From the NCBI GenBank assembly GCA_014728785.1, contig WJKZ01000233.1, forward strand, positions 1 to 5,936: DNA of 5,936 nt, read 5' to 3'. This DNA is from Candidatus Omnitrophota bacterium. GTDB taxonomy: Bacteria > Omnitrophota > Gorgyraeia > Duberdicusellales > 4484-171. Below, piece by piece: positions 4,213 to 5,936 of the stretch. Positions within the stretch are counted from its first letter, which is position 1. Each line of letters begins with the position of its first letter. The notes beneath the pieces were generated by a model. It saw only the letters and a list, made by a program, of their open reading frames with translations. It made no database searches and had not been told where the DNA came from. The position numbers and the translations under genes were made by a program.

Positions 4213-5936
4213 ATGGAGCAGACAGGTAAAAATGTATCTAAATTTGAATTTCAGGCTGAAATAAAGCAGCTTCTTGACTTAATAGCCAATTCCTTATATA
4301 CCCACAGAGAGATATTTTTGCGGGAGCTTATTTCCAATTCTTCCGACGCTCTCGATAAAATAAGGTTCAGTAAACTTGCAGGAGAAGATATGATTGAGCC
4401 GGAGGAAGAGTTAAAAATAGAGATAGAAACCGATGAGAAAAATTCTATCCTTAGAGTTTCGGACAACGGGATAGGAATGACAAAGGAAGACCTGATTAAT
4501 AATTTAGGGACTATAGCCCGTTCGGGGACGGCAGATTTTTTAAGAAAAGTAAAGGAGCAGGAGAGGAGTTTCGATAAAAATCTAATTGGGCAGTTCGGAG
4601 TAGGTTTTTATTCTGTTTTTATGGTGGCCGGTAGCGTGACTGTAGATACCCGTTATGCCGCAAGTGACGGTAAAGGATGGCGTTGGCAGAATCGCCCCGA
4701 TTACGGATTCAATATAGAAGAGATAGATAAAAATAGTAAAGGAACAACAGTTGAACTTAAGTTGAAGGAGGATGCTAAAGAATTCAGCAAGGCCGAAGCG
4801 GTAAAACAAATAATAAATAAATATTCCAATTTTCTTGATTTTCCCATATATTTGGAAGGGAAAAGACTCAACACTGTCGGTGCTCTCTGGCACCGCAAAA
4901 AAGAAAATATAACACCCTCTCAATACAGTGAATTTTATAAATTCATTACTCACGAAGAAAATGAGCCCCTGGGTTTTTCCCATTTAGCGATAGAGGGAAC
5001 AGTTAATTTTAAAGCCCTGATTTTTATACCTTCCGGGGGAGATTTTGATTTATACAGATTGCAGAGCGAGAGAGGTCTCCACCTTTACTCTAATAAAATT
5101 CTCATAAAGCATGATCATAAAGATTTGCTTCCCGAATACCTGAGGTTTGTAAGGGGGGTTGTGGATACAGAAGATCTGCCTTTAAATGTATCGAGAGAAG
5201 TAACCCAGCACAGCCCGGCAATGGTGAGGATAAGAAAGTTTTTGACTACTGAGATTCTGAAGCTCCTTAAAAGCTGGGCAGATACTGAACCTTCTAAATA
5301 TAAAGAGTTTTGTAAAGATTTCGGCCCGCTCTTTAAAACGGGCATAAATACTGATTTTGCTAATCGTGGGAAGATTATAGAACTTTTACGCTTCCAGACT
5401 TCTATGACAGAAGAAGGGGAAACCATATCATTGAAAGATTACAAGCAAAGAATGCATCCGGACCAGAAAGAGATATATTATATCTGCGGAGAAAACAGGG
5501 AGTTGCTGGAAAGCCATCCTAATCTTGAGTATTTCAAAAAGAAGTCTCTGGAAGTTTTACTTCTCAGTGAACCGGTGGATATTTTTGTAGTCCCTTCAAT
5601 AGGAGAATACGATGGCCTGTCTTTGCGTTCTATAGATAAGGCCGATATAGAAGTTATGCCTGAGGATAAGATAGAAGAAAGCCAGGATAACCTGACAAAA
5701 TCTTTCATTGCTTTCTGTAAAGACTTGTTGGCTGATAAAGTAAAAGATGTTGTTGTCTCCCGTAGGCTCGTTGATTTTCCTGTGACTCTTCTGGCTCCTA
5801 AAGATTCTCTTGACCCTCAGCTTGAAAGAATGGTGCGGATGATGAGCAAAGACCAACCCGTTTCCAAAAAAGTAATGGAAGTTAATATGTCTCATCCCTT
5901 AATAAGAAACTTAAGCCGTATATATTTAGCCGACAA
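4213..5936 (+). CDS. htpG: Molecular chaperone HtpG (Hsp90 family), partial, open at the window end
   Basis: HtpG is the cytosolic, homodimeric, ATP-dependent bacterial Hsp90 that remodels client proteins with the DnaK system. The N-terminal GHKL ATPase domain shows RELISNSSDA (37-46; catalytic Glu38, Asn42), SDNGIGM (83-89; adenine-binding Asp84), LGTIARSGT (97-105) and IGQFGVGFYS (125-134). The middle domain contains LNVSRE (324-329), whose Arg328 matches the arginine that contacts the gamma-phosphate, and later QKEIYYICGE. The C-terminal dimerisation domain has begun by the end of the window. In all, 574 codons plus two bases are present against a family length of roughly 600-650, so about 50-60 residues and the stop lie outside. 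No frame break is seen. It stands alone behind its own promoter, divergent from the GH26-like gene. Confidence 0.97.
   Translation, partial: MEQTGKNVSKFEFQAEIKQLLDLIANSLYTHREIFLRELISNSSDALDKIRFSKLAGEDMIEPEEELKIEIETDEKNSILRVSDNGIGMTKEDLINNLGTIARSGTADFLRKVKEQERSFDKNLIGQFGVGFYSVFMVAGSVTVDTRYAASDGKGWRWQNRPDYGFNIEEIDKNSKGTTVELKLKEDAKEFSKAEAVKQIINKYSNFLDFPIYLEGKRLNTVGALWHRKKENITPSQYSEFYKFITHEENEPLGFSHLAIEGTVNFKALIFIPSGGDFDLYRLQSERGLHLYSNKILIKHDHKDLLPEYLRFVRGVVDTEDLPLNVSREVTQHSPAMVRIRKFLTTEILKLLKSWADTEPSKYKEFCKDFGPLFKTGINTDFANRGKIIELLRFQTSMTEEGETISLKDYKQRMHPDQKEIYYICGENRELLESHPNLEYFKKKSLEVLLLSEPVDIFVVPSIGEYDGLSLRSIDKADIEVMPEDKIEESQDNLTKSFIAFCKDLLADKVKDVVVSRRLVDFPVTLLAPKDSLDPQLERMVRMMSKDQPVSKKVMEVNMSHPLIRNLSRIYLAD

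Noticed and set aside
4251..5895. Several minus-strand frames of 65-133 codons
   Set aside because: All are opposite the htpG coding sequence, which is unambiguous Hsp90 in the + direction.

Overview
The window reads as chromosomal DNA of an uncultured bacterium of low-to-moderate G+C. It uses the standard bacterial code (TAA, TAG and TGA all act as stops), purine-rich ribosome binding sites, TATAAT-type -10 boxes and T-tailed hairpin terminators. Several products look like small exported or membrane proteins of candidate phyla such as Omnitrophota. That placement rests on resemblance recalled from memory and is weak.

Layout. Positions 1-352 hold no convincing protein gene. They contain hairpins, a candidate promoter (242-270), a nine-codon reading frame and an intrinsic terminator (317-352). 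Five or six genes then run on the + strand: a 53-residue single-pass membrane peptide (353-514, tentative), a 66-residue two-helix membrane protein (627-827), a cysteine-rich lipoprotein (882-1151), an exported protein with FG-GAP-like motifs (1141-1833), a four-helix membrane protein (1869-2321) and an exported DUF192 protein (2377-2808). A hairpin terminator straddles the DUF192 stop codon. The last gene meets, tail to tail, a minus-strand lipoprotein with a GH26-like glycosidase fold (2805-3809), and the two stop codons overlap.

A 403-base divergent intergenic region (3810-4212) separates the glycosidase-like gene from htpG (4213 to the window end). It carries one good promoter for each direction, a nested inverted repeat and a pair of 13-base direct repeats one 21-base period apart. 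htpG encodes the Hsp90 chaperone. It is open at the window edge and lacks roughly the last 50-60 residues.

Every product before htpG is predicted to be a membrane protein, a lipoprotein or a secreted protein, so this is a small envelope-associated gene group followed by an unrelated cytosolic chaperone. No phage, transposon, CRISPR array, rRNA or tRNA is visible. I do not see an obvious new multi-gene system. The most interesting leads are the promoter/mini-ORF/terminator unit at the left end, a motif shared between two intergenic inverted repeats, and the repeat-bearing divergent regulatory region before htpG.
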